64,000 nt of DNA, from positions 90,576,825-90,640,824 of the forward strand of contig CM075764.1 of NCBI GenBank assembly GCA_037974665.1. Direction: 5' to 3'. The translations under genes and the position numbers were made by a program. Position 1 is the first letter of the stretch, and every line of letters starts with the position of its first letter. A model generated the notes under the pieces. It was given only the letters and a program-made list of their open reading frames with translations. It did no database searches and had not been told where the DNA came from. Positions 54,603 to 64,000 of this stretch are shown here, piece after piece. The stretch comes from Ehretia macrophylla (lineage: Eukaryota; Streptophyta; Magnoliopsida; Boraginales; Ehretiaceae).

Positions 54603-55178
54603 GAGGAAATTGGACAAATAGTCCCCATTGTTTATAAATTTTGGACAAATAGTCCCTATTGTTTCACAAGTCATTCAGTTAGTCCCCATTGTTTGCAAAA
54701 AATCAGTCAATTAGTCCCCATTGTTTGGAATGACGCGATTCCAAACATCTGTGAGGCGTATGATGAAAACCTGCTGGTGTTGAATAATTTGACCGGTGAT
54801 GAGTGTTGGAGGGTCAAATGACTGAAACACCTGTGAGAAAAGCTTGACGAAGCGGGATTCTGGGAACACATGGACATGTCTTTGAATGAGCTCTGGATCA
54901 AAAAGAACTGCCATAGGATAATAATTAAGCCAAACATTGGGGACTAATTGAGTGACTTTTGTAAACAATGGGGACTGATTGAGTGACTTTTGCAAACAAT
55001 GGGGACTAATTGAATGACTTTTGCAAACAATAGGGACTAATTGTGGGACTTTTGCAAACAATAGGGACTAACTGAATGACTTGTGAAACAATAGGGACTA
55101 TTAGTAAAACTGTTACAAACAATGGGGACTATTTGTCCAAAATTTGTAAACAATAGGGACTATTTGTAAGATTTGCCC
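54603..55178. mobile_element. Mutator-like foldback element with 9-bp TAAAAAGTT duplication
   Basis: TAAAAAGTT at 54594-54602 and 55179-55187 flank a 576-bp element. Its ends GAGGAAATTGGACAAATAGT and (complement) GGGCAAATCTTACAAATAGT are inverted repeats. Both arms are arrays of roughly 30-35 bp units of the form CAAACAATGGGGACTAATTG plus GAGTGACTTTT, in opposite orientation. The central 54725-54935 is unrelated to the arms and open on the minus strand. The 9-bp duplication and repetitive arms fit non-autonomous Mutator-like elements. Confidence 0.88.
54711..55061 (-). CDS. Open frame across the Mutator-like element; possible captured segment
   Basis: A 116-codon frame starts in the right-arm repeats and crosses the unique centre. 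There it reads AVLFDPELIQRHVHVFPESR, FVKLFSQVFQSFDPPTLITG and HQQVFIIRLTDVWNR. The centre looks like ordinary protein but I do not recognise it. Pack-MULEs carry gene fragments in this position, so a captured exon is possible. Expression or function is not supported by anything visible, and the start inside repeats makes an independent gene unlikely. Confidence 0.3.
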   Translation of the reverse strand: MFAKVPQLVPIVCKSHSISPHCLQKSLNQSPLFTKVTQLVPNVWLNYYPMAVLFDPELIQRHVHVFPESRFVKLFSQVFQSFDPPTLITGQIIQHQQVFIIRLTDVWNRVIPNNGD

Positions 55179-55187
55179 TAAAAAGTT

Positions 55188-55990
55188 TAAAGATAGTCCA
55201 AAAAATAGAATGCTGAGTAGGAAATGGAACGTAGAGAATATCTTTAGTTGATTTTGTTGACTGATGATTGTATCTGTATTTTGTTGAGATTAATGAATAC
55301 TTTGCTTTTCCAGCAAAAAAAATTTAACTATCGCACAAATGTGTTGCACATCTGATATTTATTCATGTGATGTAATTTTTCTTGAAGCCTTGTATGTTGT
55401 AAATCTCTTTCTTTAACCAAGTTGTAGATAGGTTTCGGACTTTCATGTAGTTCTCTGTACTGATCTGCGCATGGTGGAAAGTTTCTCCTCAGTATCAGTC
55501 ATTAAAATCGTTTGATCGTTCTGTGAAAGCCTTTGACCTTGAAGGTGTATGGCAAAGGTTTCAGAGGCAAGAATACATATATACTTGACATTGAATGCTG
55601 CCTACTCTTAAAGTTCTTAGCATGACTAACACCTCAAGTATACACACACATACACACACCAACGCTTTCTTTATGGTTATGTCCTGAAGAGTTGTTCTGT
55701 TGCTAGTAGACATTTTCCATGCCAGAATTAACGGGCGACCTATTGGAGCCACCTAAAAAAGAGCTCATGCATGTTTTCACGCCTCAAAATAGCATTGTTT
55801 GATGGATTTAAAGGATTCAAAGTCTTGCTTGTAACAATAAATCATATTCTAAAGAACCTTAAATCAAACCCACCTTTTCTAGTATGAATGTAAAACCATT
55901 TATTATTTTATATTGACATCTTAAGGGACTTGTGAAAAAGTGCAATGCTTCACTATATTGTTATTTTTGGCTTTAGGGAAATTCGAGTTA
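55188..55990. other. 3' flank of F-box gene 3
   Basis: No gene. Patches match 24560-24690 downstream of gene 1 (TGTATGTTGTAAATCTCTTT near 55389; TTGACATTGAATGCTGCCTA near 55586), marking the extent of the duplicated unit. A short CACACACA stretch lies near 55645. Confidence 0.6.
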
Positions 55991-56001
55991 AGGTGGAGAT
56001 T

Positions 56002-56402
56002 TGTTATGTGATGTCTCAAATTTATTTAATTTGTTCTTGCTTGGACCAAAGTAGTGTTGGACAACAAATTTCACAATTAAGGCAGAAGTCTTGGATGGTA
56101 ACTCTTGAGAAGGTTACTAGCCAAGCAAGAAGTCTTGGAAACTAAGTCGTCTGTGGGAAAGCTTATAAATAGAGGTGAAGTTTTATGTTGAATGCATTTC
56201 AAAATTTGTAAGAGCATAATTTTAGAATTAGAGCACTTATTTTCCAAATTTTGTACTTCATTTATTATTGTGAAACTCTCTCCTCCTTTGTCCATGGTTT
56301 TTTCCGTCTTGAAATTTTTCATGAAAATCTTGGTATTCAATTTCTGTAATCATTCTTTTATATTATCTATTTTACTCTTCTTATTTTGCTTTTATTCTAA
56401 CA
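56002..56402 (+). repeat. Copia-type LTR, about 400 bp
   Basis: AAGGTGGAGATT at about 55990-56001 is the usual polypurine tract of many plant copia elements. The LTR starts TGTTATGTGATG, contains a TATA box CTTATAAATAGAGG near 56161, and ends near TTCTAACA at 56402. The upstream coding part of the element is absent and the second LTR was not found. No target duplication was identified. Confidence 0.65.
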
Positions 56403-56469
56403 ATAGTCTTTGTCCTGCAATAGCTGCACTTCAAATAGATAGAATGAACTAGATAAAGTAGAACTATTT

Positions 56470-57346
56470 CTCTTTTTTTTTTTTTTTGCTAAGTCAGCGA
56501 GCAAAAGTATCATAATGAAAATAAATGTACAAATGTAGGTCTAATAACCATTACAATAAAGAGAAAATAAGTCGAAACCCTATACTAAAAATAAGCGTCA
56601 AGTACAAAGGGGTTTTAAATCATCAACGAGATTGAAATAAGAAAAAGTAGCAAATACGGAAATCTTCCTTAGTTGTCTCCCAATCAACTCTAATGCTAGC
56701 AATCTGTAAAATAGTTGAATAATTGGGTAAAAAAAGCTCAAAGTCTCTCCACTTCCAACTTCCCTCCTCATCAACATAATCACTCACCAACTTATGGAAC
56801 TCGCCATGTGGTATCGCACGTAATTGGGTTACAAAAGTCATTACAGAGAATGTTAATCAAATCAGAAGGTCGATTAGCCGCCTAATCAAAAAGTTAAAGA
56901 ACAAGTACTAGCTTGATGCGCTAACCAGTTTGCAGAATTGTTGGCATTTCTATAAATATGCCTAACATTACAGTGAGATGGAATCGGGAAAAGGGACTTA
57001 GCTTCAAGAATAATGTTGTCAATCTTCCAATTATATGGTCCTGGAGAGTTGAAGGCGTCGACAACTGATTTGCAATCCGATTCAATAGTGAAATTAGAGA
57101 ACCCCAAAGCTGATGCAAGGCGGCAAGCTTCGAACAAAGCCATGGCTTCAGCATGGACTGCAGTCTCACAAACAAGACGGCGAGAAGAGCCGCCAACAAT
57201 AGTCCCGAACTGGTTTTGACAGATAACTGCAAGGCCAGAGAGAGAACCACAGGCCAGAGAGAGAACAACATTGTGGACTTTATTTGCAGCTTGCAATGAA
57301 TGATGAGCACACAAAAAGAAGGAATAGGAGTTAATTTTTCCATACT
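56470..57346 (-). mobile_element. LINE-derived retrocopy with poly(A), minus strand
   Basis: On the minus strand an RNase H-coding segment is followed by non-coding sequence and a poly(A), seen as T15-16 at 56470-56485. A second T-run at 57347-57360 borders its other side and may be the tail of another insertion. No clear target duplication was found. Retroposition on the minus strand is inferred from the tail and the LINE-type RNase H. Confidence 0.55.
56598..56841 (-). pseudogene. Tail of the LINE-like fragment, unrecognised frame
   Basis: A 72-codon minus-strand frame (PHGEFHKLVSDYVDEEGSWK, then ILQIASIRVDWETTKEDFR) follows the RNase H part. It vaguely resembles the spacer before the zinc-binding region of plant LINEs but is on the wrong side for that. 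It may be 3' coding or UTR sequence of the same retrocopy. Confidence 0.3.
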
Positions 57347-57374
57347 TTTTTTTTTTTTTTGAGAATTCTACCAT
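56886..57374 (-). pseudogene. RNase H-like (RVT_3) domain fragment
   Basis: The 162-codon frame contains GLAVICQNQFGTIVGGSSRR, CETAVHAEAMALFEACRLA, FTIESDCKSVVDAFNS and HIYRNANNSANWLAHQAS. These are the conserved blocks of the plant RNase H-like domain at the C-terminus of LINEs, with the acidic residues in AEAMALFEA and ESD retained. The start falls in or beside a poly(A/T) run and the N-terminal RT is missing, so this is a fragment. A free-standing RNase H-like gene remnant is the alternative. Confidence 0.7.
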
Positions 57375-58080
57375 CTCAAATAGCTTACCGTCATATAATT
57401 TTCCATAAATACTTGGATTTTAGGGGAAAGATAATGCACATAGCTTGATTTTCTACGTTGATTTTGCATTATGCTCTGTGATGTAAATGTCAAAGAAGAC
57501 AACTCTTCGGAGGAGTAAATTATTTACTGTGATTGGATAACTCTCTCATTCACTTTGAAGGATAACTCACATAATATCTTTTCACCAACGCCTCTTCTTT
57601 CCTTCTTCTTCCGTTGCAGGTCTTAAAGTAGAGTTGATCCTCCATTTTAATGTGTTAAATCATTGCGCTTGAGTTTGTAAGTTATGATATGCGTGGTAGT
57701 AGGATTGACTATTTGGATAAAATGTTTTCAATGATTTTTGTCTAAAAGTATGCTTAAGAGAGAATTGTTATATTCACGTAGTCCGTGAACTTAATTGTGT
57801 GTTTGAAAACTAGTGCTTGTGCTTACGAGAATTATTACTAACAAAAAGAAAACAATGCATATTTTTTTTTTATTGAAAGGCACGAAAATGAAACTTAACA
57901 AGAGTTCTGTATTAATTGTGTTTTATATACAAACTAGAGTATGTTTTTATTAATTATATGCCACGCCTTTTTGAATACTTCTTTTCTTCGTTGTCTTTTG
58001 TTTTTTTGAAGAGTGAAATTGAAGGTTTAGACTAAAGAAAGAATGTTTGAGCATTCATGAAGTTTTTTTGCACTTTGTGG
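57375..58080. other. No recognisable feature
   Basis: A/T-rich non-coding sequence without repeats or frames I can name. Confidence 0.5.
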
Positions 58081-59270
58081 CTTTTTGACTAAGAACGTTC
58101 TCATACTTGAAGCTTAGACAATAAGGCTGCGACCATTTATGATCTTTATTGACTGGGGATAAATGCTAATATTACGATTCTTATTGGCTAGAGATAAACG
58201 AATACTTGAAGATTAGATAATAAGATAGCAATTGGTACACTTGAATGAATTTGGGTAGAAATAGAATGAGTGAAGGAATGTAATGAAATTGGGAATGTAG
58301 TGAATTTGAGAATGAGAATGACATGTTTGGTATACTCTAAGAATTAAGAGTAATAATGTGAATGAGTTGTATAATATGACATAATTGTCCTTTTATTATT
58401 ATAGTATTAAAAATAAGAATAAATATAAAAATAATCGTAAACAATAAAAACATAAATAATAATAATAATTCTTATTATTATTATTTTCATAATAATATTA
58501 TTATATTTTTAATTATTATTATTATTATTATTTAATCACTCTTATTTTTTTATTTTTGTTATTGTTATTATTATTATTTTCATTATAATTTTCATAATAA
58601 TAATAATTATTATTTTATAATAATTATTATTATATTTTTTAATTATTATTATTATTGTAAAATAAATTATTTATAAAATTTATGTTATATAAGGGTATGG
58701 TAGTCAAGTTTATTCTCAAACACATAGGAATTGGTCATTCCCATGTATTTGGTAATTGGTCTGGAATGACTATTCCCATATATGTGGGAATGAGATTCCC
58801 TTGAGAATGACATTTTCAAGTTCAATCCCTCATTCCAAACATGGGAATTAAAATAGAATTAGGAATGTCATTCAATTCTCAACTCATTCGCACATATCAA
58901 TCACTGCCTAAGGCTGCAAAGATTTATGACCCTTATTGGTTGGAGATAATTGCTAATATTATGACTCTTATTGGCTGGGGATAAACGATATGCGAAGATT
59001 TATGACCCTTATTGGTTGGAGATAATTACTAATATTATGACTCTTATTGGCTGGGGATAAACGATAATATTATGACCATTGTTGATAAATGCTAACACTT
59101 CTGACTCTTTGGTGGATGATAAATATCAAAATTTCTGACTCTTTGGTGGATGATAAATACTAATATTTCTAACTCTTGATGGAGGATAAATGTCAATACT
59201 TCTGACTCTATGATCGAGGATAAATGCCAATATTTTGACTCTATGGCAAAGGATAAATGCCTACTTAGAC
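58080..59270. repeat. Tandem repeat field around GATAAATG(C)TAATATT units
   Basis: Units combine GGGGATAAATGCTAATATTA with GACTCTTATTGGCTGG or CTGACTCTTTGGTGGAT. One block of about 65-70 bp (TTTATGACCCTTATTGGTTG onward) is repeated at 58920 and 58998. Shorter units of about 30 bp follow at 59090-59270. The field is interrupted by the element at 58250-58912; units occur on both sides. Confidence 0.8.
58250..58912. mobile_element. Inverted copy of the 49765-50640 element
   Basis: Shared sequence, in opposite orientation: CATTCCCATGTATTTGG, TGGTCTGGAATGAC, ATGTGGGAATGAGATTCCCT and CACATATCAATCACTG. It also contains an (AAT/ATT)n core with self-complementary halves at 58390-58670. It is embedded in the tandem repeat field, so the insertion is younger than that field. 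Confidence 0.75.
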
Positions 59271-59913
59271 TTGGACATTACATTCGTTTGACTATGATTT
59301 TTGACACTATGAATTCTTGGCGTATGTATTTAGTTTGACATGAACTTTTATGATTCTAGGCATGAAATATTATGATTTTCGCATGAACTTCATTGTTTTC
59401 GAATCTACAATTTTTATGAACTATGATAATACGATTATTAGACATATACGAATATTTTAAAGGTCTCAAAAAGTTTTTTTCTGGAGGACCTCCACTTATT
59501 GAGATTTGTGTCTCATTCTGTGAAAATATTTTGCTTTGCAGAAGGTGATGATAGGCTATGGCTTTTGCTTGGGGTAGAGACTGCATTGATGAATAACTAA
59601 TACGACTCTTTTAGATTTCTTAGTCAGGAATAAGTTGATTATTTCGTTTAGACTTATGAGTTCAATTTCTCAGTTTGATTCAAGACTTTGGAAAAAGTGA
59701 TGTATTTTAGATATTTTAATTTCTTAGTTTGGAGATCTTATTCCGCTGCATGATGATAGACTTAGATGCTTTGATTGCCTGTCGCCTATACATTATTGTG
59801 ATATTACATTTTTCATTAAGTTTTGCACCTTGCGTCTTATGAAGGTCGTTCATTCTTAATGCACAACAGTTGCATTTCCAAGGTTCGCCTAGCTAAATTT
59901 TTGGGGCGTGACA
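59271..59913. other. Unassigned, ends in an LTR-terminus-like motif
   Basis: No gene. It closes with GGGGCGTGACA at 59903-59913, the same as the 3' terminus type of the gypsy LTR ending at 6689. The tandem repeat field may therefore lie within a decayed gypsy LTR, but no matching start was found. Confidence 0.35.
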
Positions 59914-60081
59914 TCTATCATCTAGTTAAAAATTTTCACCTAGATTTATTTGCATTTTTGGATTCTATCACATCTTGAAAGTTCATCGAAGAAAACTAAC
60001 AGGAAAGAAGACGAAACAAAGGGATCTATGTCTAATGCAACTAAGGATGCTGAGAGTAAATCTACTGACAGAATATAAATT
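59914..60081. other. No recognisable feature
   Basis: Short non-coding spacer between an LTR-end-like motif and a TRIM LTR. Confidence 0.4.
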
Positions 60082-60198
60082 TGTCCCACATTAGAAAATC
60101 AAAAATTCTAAAACCATTTTATAAGATGTTGGACTACTTCACTTGGCACCAATTCGTTTTAAGATGAAATCTCAAACTTCTTAACATAGTATCAGAGC
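60082..60198 (+). mobile_element. TRIM 5' LTR with primer-binding site
   Basis: A 105-bp LTR runs from TGTCCCACATTAG to CTTCTTAACA (60082-60186). It is directly followed by TAGTATCAGAGC (60187-60198), one base from the initiator-tRNA-Met primer site. Size and layout are those of a TRIM. No second LTR was found downstream. 60199-60725 shows no gene. Confidence 0.7.
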
Positions 60199-60725
60199 TC
60201 AGCCCTTGGTCCAAAGACAAAACATAAGCAATTTGTGGCATCTATATGTGAGTTATTATTCAAATAGAGTGAAAAGCTTTTAAATTGTTCTTGACCTCAC
60301 AATAATTTGAGAATAGTTATTAAGAAATTTTTCCATACATCGGTCCGATTCTAATATGAGTGGGTCCACACACATTCAAAGTTTATGTGCCACTAATAAG
60401 TGGGACATCCCTGATAAAAAAGGGTCACTACAACGCTTATTTTCAATGAAATGAGAGACTATCAGTTAATTTGCAAGGCTACCCATTGTTAAGGCAAAGA
60501 GGCAGACAAATATTCTGTGAAATTGAAGCAATCTTATTACTTTGATCTTATATTACCATATAAAGGAATATAATTGTTTTCGATCATCTACATATTTGTT
60601 TCATTACTTTTCAAGGTGTAAGCTATCGATTAAGGAGTTTGAAAAATTCGAGTCTCGTTTTACCTGCCAATGAAAGTGTTCATTTGTATTCATTTGCTCC
60701 CAGCATTTTTGTTTTTTTTGGTCAC

Positions 60726-61289
60726 TGATAAGAAGTAAAATTCCGGCTCTAGGAACAATTACCAAAATACCCCTAAAAAGCCCACCGAGCTGAGGCCAAC
60801 GTTCGTCAACCCGAAACCCGAGGGTCGAAGCCCTACGTGCCTGAGGTCCAGTCCCGAGGTCTAGTCCCGAGGCCCATTAGCCTAAGGCCAAGGTCCACCC
60901 CCAAGGCCTATCCTAAATCTCGAGAGGCAGTCATAACATATTAATCTCATAAAGGCTTGGGAAACACTCTAGTAGAGGAACACATGGCAGTCTCCGGTAA
61001 CTCAGGAACTAGTATAAATATAAGAGCACCTCTCTCAAGGAAGGTAACAAATGGAAGGCACACATACTATAATGCTAATTTATCTCTCTTATTGCCTTCA
61101 TTCTATTCTACTCATATGCAACTTTAGATCCCAAACTGACTTGATCGTTGGAGGGGTCTCCCGAGGCACACTCCCAGAGGCCTTGGTTTGCAAGTTGCTC
61201 GTTCACAGAATCTCGCTTCGAGCCCAGCTAGAGAAATCGAGATCCAGATCTAGTCCAAGATTGTGTCCCGACACTTTTTGACCTTAACA
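60726..61289 (+). repeat. Gypsy LTR (564 bp) followed by a TTGGCGCC primer site
   Basis: It starts TGATAAGAAG and ends ACCTTAACA, so the termini are roughly inverted (TGATAAG and TGTTAAG). A TATA box TATAAATATAAG is near 61013 and a CCGAGG/GGCC-rich U3 precedes it. Next to the end, TTGGCGCCGTTTATGAGAAC (61292 onward) resembles the leader of plant gypsy elements whose consensus is TTGGCGCCGTCTGTGGGAA. The element body is gone about 70 bp later. The 76-codon frame at 61051 is chance. Confidence 0.75.
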
Positions 61290-61821
61290 GGTTGGCGCCG
61301 TTTATGAGAACAAAGGATTATCCCACTGAGAAACCACATCTACGCGAGATGAGTAATAATAATACCGGCACCTTGCTAACTATTATCTATTTATCGCTCA
61401 GTACATTAACATTTCTACTCTAAGTTTTTACCTAGCAATGCAGCTTCAGCTCATAGTGTTTACATGAGGTTGATTCAAATCATTTGAATTTGATTGATAT
61501 CATTTATGGCATATTTATTATTGGCATCATGGCTATCCGTCCAATTCACAAAGCCATGCACTTACTCAGACCACTATGGCATTTAATGGTTTTCAAGATT
61601 ATAATGGATATTCTTCAATTCATAAGCAACTTGTCATACGAACAAAGTTTCGGCGGGCACGAGTTGAATTTTGTAGACAAAAATATGTGTTTGAAATGTA
61701 CACCCAAGGTGTTTGATAAAATGACAAGGTGCAAAAATGTTTCTTATATTGTGTCTTGGAGGTGTTTGATAAAATGCCAAGGTGTACTTTGCATTGAAAA
61801 TTTAGACGTATATATATCTCT
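61290..61821. other. Retroelement leader remnant and unassigned sequence
   Basis: About 70 bp of retroelement leader is followed by non-coding sequence. A 117-codon frame (61484-61837) includes KVFDKMTRCKNVSYIVSWR, faintly reminiscent of a pentatricopeptide repeat. GGTGTTTGATAAAATG recurs at 61708 and 61761. The evidence is too thin to call a gene. Confidence 0.3.
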
Positions 61822-62948
61822 CCATTGGGGATGGTAAAACCTTGTCGATTTCTCAAACTGGTTCATCTATTTATTCTCATTGTTTAAATTATGCAATATT
61901 CTACGTGTTCATAGTTTAACCAAAAAATTTGCTTTTGGTCTTTTAATTTTCAAGAGATAACTGGTTCTCACTTGAATTTTTCCCTTTTTCTTGTGTTGTC
62001 GACTTTATTACTGACGGGCCACGTTGAGTCCAATCTATACACTATTCTACTGTAATCTGCCTCATCACCTCACACTCATTCTGCTTTTTTTGCCTCTTGT
62101 GCATCGGTATCACAATCTATTCTCTCAATGTTACGGTCTCAAGATCGACTCCAGTTTTCTTATCTTTTGTTAGTGAATAACCTGTGTACTGCTTGGGGAA
62201 GAGTACCAAGCTTCCTTTTCCTAGTTCTAGTCACAAATCTAGTAATTCATTAGAGCTTGTACACTGTAACATCTGGGATTCTGCCGCTCACTTCTTTTCC
62301 TAGTTTTCAATTTTTTGTAATCTTTGTTGATGATTTCAGTCCGTCTATCTAGCTGTACCTATTAAGAAATAAAAATGACTGTATGGATGCTTTTGATCAT
62401 TTTAAGCGGCCCTCTGAATTTTTTTTTCAATACTCGTATTAAAATTTTTCAGCACGATGGTGCAAAGGGAATCACTCAAGACTATTTAAAATGCTTATTA
62501 GTAGTGCTGGCATTCAATATCGAATTTCTTGTCCCTACACTCCAAATAAAAATGGGCTTTTTGAAATAAAAACCAGACACATTACAAAATTAGGGAGTAA
62601 TCTAATGTTTCAATCTTTTGTTCCCAAACATTTTTGGCTCGAAGCTTTTACGATTGCGGTTCATTTAATTAACCGTCTTCCAAGAATTGTTTTGTCATGT
62701 CTATCTCCTTTTGGGAATATTCATACCTGACTATCCCCTATTACGCGTGTTTGGTTACCTCTATTTCCCTCACTGGGATGCAACAGAGAAGTTAAGGCCC
62801 AAATCTCTTCCATGCGTGTTTATTGGGTATATTGATAGCTATAGGGGTATCGATGCTATGAGAAATCAACAAGTCATGTGTACGTATCATGTCTCGTCCT
62901 TTTGATGAAGAACTCTTTACCTTTGTCACCTTGTTACCTCTTGTTTAT
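61822..62948 (+). pseudogene. Copia C pre-integrase/integrase remnant
   Basis: Readable blocks are DAFDHFKRPSEFFF near 62383, FDHF-to-HDGAKGITQDYLKC near 62455, SAGIQYRISCPYTPNKNG near 62500, PKHFWLEAFTIAVHLINRLP near 62622 and CVFIGYIDSYRGIDAM near 62813. These are the integrase core and post-integrase segment, broken by frameshifts near 62480 and 62730. Confidence 0.75.
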
Positions 62949-63660
62949 AAACTTTTTGGTCTCTCAGATTTTAAAAAATAAATTTTTTAGTCTTTTAATT
63001 TTTAAAAAGTAACTATTTGATTCATTTTAATGTTAATTTTTAATGATTTTTCTATTTTACCTTTGGACCTATTTTTTCTCTCTTGCATGGTATTAAAAAT
63101 ACGTTTGGGATATCACAAAAATAAAAAAATACTAAAAATCACCAAAAAAATTCACAAAATATACATGTCCAAACTAAAACAAAACAAAAAATACAATTTC
63201 TACAAAATTCTTAAACATCATCATCCGCCACAGTTAAAGAAGAAATAAATAGAACAATTATCAAGTTAAAAAATAAGAGATGTTATTGTGGGTCAAAAAC
63301 AACTGTTCACAAAAATGTTATAATTTTTTAACTTGATAATTCTTTGCGAACAGTTGCTTTCGACTCACAATAACATATCTTATTTTTTAACTTGATAACC
63401 CAAAATGGCCATGTAGGAGATATCCTAAACGTGTCTTTAATCTCATTTTGTAATTTTTTTTGGTGATTTTTGGCGATTTTTTTCTGATTTTTTGTGATAT
63501 CCCAAACATGTCTTTAATACCATGCAAGAGAGAAAAAATGATCCAAAAATAAAATAGAAAAATCACAAAAAATTAATATTAAAATGGACCAAATAATCAC
63601 TTTTTAAAAATTAAAAAACCAAATTTTTTTTTCCCAAAACCTAAGAGACGAAAAGATTTT
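62949..63660. mobile_element. Foldback element in copia C
   Basis: It is the counterpart of 27250-27927, with slightly more complete ends: ACTTTTTGGTCTCTCAGATT on the left, and the complement of CCTAAGAGACGAAAAG on the right. Internal arms with ATCAAGTTAAAAAATAAGAG and its complement are conserved. It occupies the same position as in copia B. Confidence 0.8.
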
Positions 63661-63947
63661 TATCTCGTTTTAAAACCTCTCCATGTATCTCTGGCTCACT
63701 AAATTCACAAACGAAGTTGCCTGAAAATTCTTACTCATTTTTTTCTACTGGACCCTTTGTGCCTACAGTCGCAATTAATAACTATCTCTCTAATTCTCCA
63801 GCTTCTCTAGCTCGTAACGTGTCTGTATCTCATATCTCCCCACATGTTGACATCGATTCTATGCCATTAATTCATTATAGCCCTATGCATAGTCAACCGT
63901 CTGACAATTTTGGCCGTCACATGTTTCATTCATCTCCTTTAATTTTT

Positions 63948-64000
63948 GGAAACAACCTAATTTAATTCTAAAATTTAGCATAAAGATAAAATAAATTTTT
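63948..64000. mobile_element. Small MITE in copia C, cut by the window end
   Basis: GGAAACAACCTAATTTAATTC matches the left end of the MITE at 33455-33583 at the same copia position (after CTCCTTTAATTTTT). The rest is outside the window. Confidence 0.7.

Larger units (their letters stand above)
61822..64000 (+). mobile_element. Copia C: 5'-truncated, continues past the window
   Basis: It is collinear with copia B from about 26118 onward (ATTGGGGATGGTAAAACC). It keeps the pre-integrase and integrase regions, the shared foldback element (about 62949-63660), the connection region (63670-63947) and the start of the shared small MITE (from about 63948). It lacks the LINE of copia B, showing the unbroken CTATGCCATTAATTCATTAT at 63861. 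Gag and protease are missing on the left. Confidence 0.85.

Noticed and set aside
57013..57219. 68-residue plus-strand frame
   Set aside because: Antisense shadow of the LINE-type RNase H frame at 56886-57374.
61484..61837. 117-residue frame with KVFDKMT...VSW, considered as a pentatricopeptide repeat gene
   Set aside because: Only one weak, partly duplicated motif without helical repeat spacing; left as unassigned.
1..64000. tRNA, rRNA, miRNA hairpin or biosynthetic gene cluster
   Set aside because: None seen. tRNA-like words are only retroelement primer sites, and the long hairpins are A/T repeats or foldback transposons. No claim of a novel enzymatic system can be supported.

Overview
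This is a stretch of plant nuclear genome, very probably from a eudicot. The evidence is F-box/LRR/FBD genes with short GT-AG introns, Ty1/copia and Ty3/gypsy elements of plant type, TRIMs, plant LINEs, hAT, CACTA and Mutator-type DNA elements, and strong A+T richness. Only one gene looks intact: a three-exon F-box/LRR/FBD gene at 52369-54105. Almost everything else is transposable element, much of it nested. I found no bacterial feature, CRISPR array, tRNA or rRNA gene, and no evidence for a new enzymatic system.

The backbone is a duplicated module made of a decayed copia element followed by an F-box/FBD gene. Module 1 is copia A (6690 to about 14920) plus F-box gene 1 (16516-24218, pseudogene). 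Module 2 is copia B (25166 to about 37880) plus F-box gene 2, now scattered between 39505 and 51745. F-box gene 3 (52369-54105) is the intact copy. Copia C (61822 to the window end) opens another module. Copia B and C share two foldback/MITE insertions that copia A lacks, so B and C are closer relatives.

Region by region: 1-1200 LTR-like sequence and an ACGT-core repeat array; 1203-6689 5'-truncated Tekay-like gypsy with a 2.5 kb 3' LTR, inserted in copia A; 6690-14920 copia A carrying a MITE, two TRIM-like elements and a broken hAT transposon; 14920-16400 CACTA-like sequence and F-box upstream region; 16516-24218 F-box pseudogene 1 with a near-complete 5.57 kb copia in intron 1; 25166-37880 copia B carrying a foldback element, a 5'-truncated antisense LINE (itself split by a solo LTR), a small MITE and a second solo LTR; 39240-51745 F-box pseudogene 2, broken by a chromodomain-type gypsy, an inverted gag fragment, a 3.8 kb solo LTR, A/T-only repeats, a giant A/T palindrome, a CACTA end and a MITE; 52369-54105 the intact gene; 54603-55178 a Mutator-like element with a 9-bp target duplication and an internal open frame; 56000-61300 LTR, LINE-derived RNase H, tandem repeat and TRIM fragments; 61822-64000 copia C.

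The strongest evidence comes from paired target-site duplications (TSDs) read directly from the sequence: GCTTC, ATCAA, GAAAC, TAAAAAGTT and TTA, plus an imperfect (A/G)TAGC and a 12-bp LINE duplication. Three of these insertions also have an unoccupied site in a paralogous copy within the window. Element family names are inferred from motifs recognised by eye; no alignment or database search was run.
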